Shown in pieces: positions 25,392-25,498 of a DNA stretch of 25,498 nt. A program made the translations under genes and the position numbers. The notes beneath the pieces are model-generated. The model saw nothing but the letters and a program-made list of their open reading frames with translations. It was not told the origin of the DNA and ran no database searches. Position 1 is the first letter of the stretch, and each line of letters begins with the position of its first letter. Origin of the DNA: JBFJVZ01 sp041623895 (GTDB lineage Bacteria > Planctomycetota > Planctomycetia > Pirellulales > Pirellulaceae); assembly GCA_041623895.1 (NCBI GenBank), contig JBFJVZ010000054.1, forward strand, positions 1-25,498, written 5' to 3'.

Positions 25392-25498
25392 CTAGTTTTT
25401 TGCCTTCGTCAATGGGAACGCTTTGTCGCCCTGCACGATCATCCACTCCGTGTCGACCGTCATATTATCGAGTATTTGTGTGCTGCCATCCGGCCAGC
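25392..25498 (-). CDS. 3' end of an ASPIC/UnbV-type (CRTAC1-family) protein, truncated by the window
   Basis: The minus strand is open from the window edge to a TAG at 25392-25394, giving the last 34 residues. They begin WPDGSTQILDNMTVDTEWM and continue IVQGDKAF, which matches the end of the ASPIC/UnbV domain (WP-G---L-N--------EG) found at the C-terminus of CRTAC1-like FG-GAP proteins abundant in planctomycetes. The rest of the gene lies outside. Its stop is 18 bp before the hybrid kinase start. Identification rests on this short tail alone. Confidence 0.6.
   Translation of the reverse strand, partial: WPDGSTQILDNMTVDTEWMIVQGDKAFPLTKAKN

Overview
The window most likely comes from a marine-type planctomycete of the Pirellulales (Rhodopirellula-like). 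Several features point there: an ECF sigma factor followed by a giant Ser/Thr kinase-TPR protein whose N-lobe and LLDFN motif are typical of planctomycete kinases, a secreted-type protein opening with a planctomycete LEPR-XLL-like segment (HLESRKLLA), a TPR-sulfotransferase, an ASPIC/UnbV protein end, frequent TTG/GTG starts and loosely packed genes on both strands. No rRNA, tRNA, CRISPR, transposase or phage gene was seen. This assignment is inference from gene content.

Layout. 252-1856 (-) is a membrane-anchored alpha/beta hydrolase. Divergent from it, 2159-4675 (+) holds an ECF sigma factor, a single-pass membrane protein and a secreted HtrA-like protein with a PDZ domain whose three catalytic positions are all substituted. 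A convergent ABC exporter (4686-6683, -) follows, then a class-3 lipase (7017-8012, +). From 16067 down to 7955 (-) lie four genes in one direction: an ECF sigma factor, a 1042-aa Ser/Thr kinase with TPRs, a matrixin-like protein with a damaged zinc site and an acidic, tyrosine-rich tail, and a TPR-sulfotransferase. After a 590-bp gene-poor stretch come a P1B-type ATPase (16658-18559, -), a WGR/lysine-rich/ankyrin/SMI1-KNR4 protein (18640-20646, -), an endonuclease/exonuclease/phosphatase-family protein (20846-21664, -), a periplasmic binding protein (21915-23132, +), a hybrid histidine kinase (23154-25373, -) and the last 34 codons of an ASPIC/UnbV-type protein at the right edge.

How the genes may work together. 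Two sigma-factor modules stand out. In the first, sigma factor, membrane protein and catalytically dead PDZ protein could form a signalling relay across the membrane. In the second, the kinase stop and matrixin-like start overlap by 4 bp, and the next gene is a sulfotransferase resembling tyrosylprotein sulfotransferases. The matrixin-like protein ends in a 41-residue tail with 13 Tyr and 16 acidic residues, the kind of sequence tyrosylprotein sulfotransferases recognise. A bacterial system that sulfates a Tyr-rich tail is the most interesting hypothesis here. At the right end, the binding protein and the hybrid kinase, which has a small extracytoplasmic domain, form a convergent pair that could be a ligand-sensing system.
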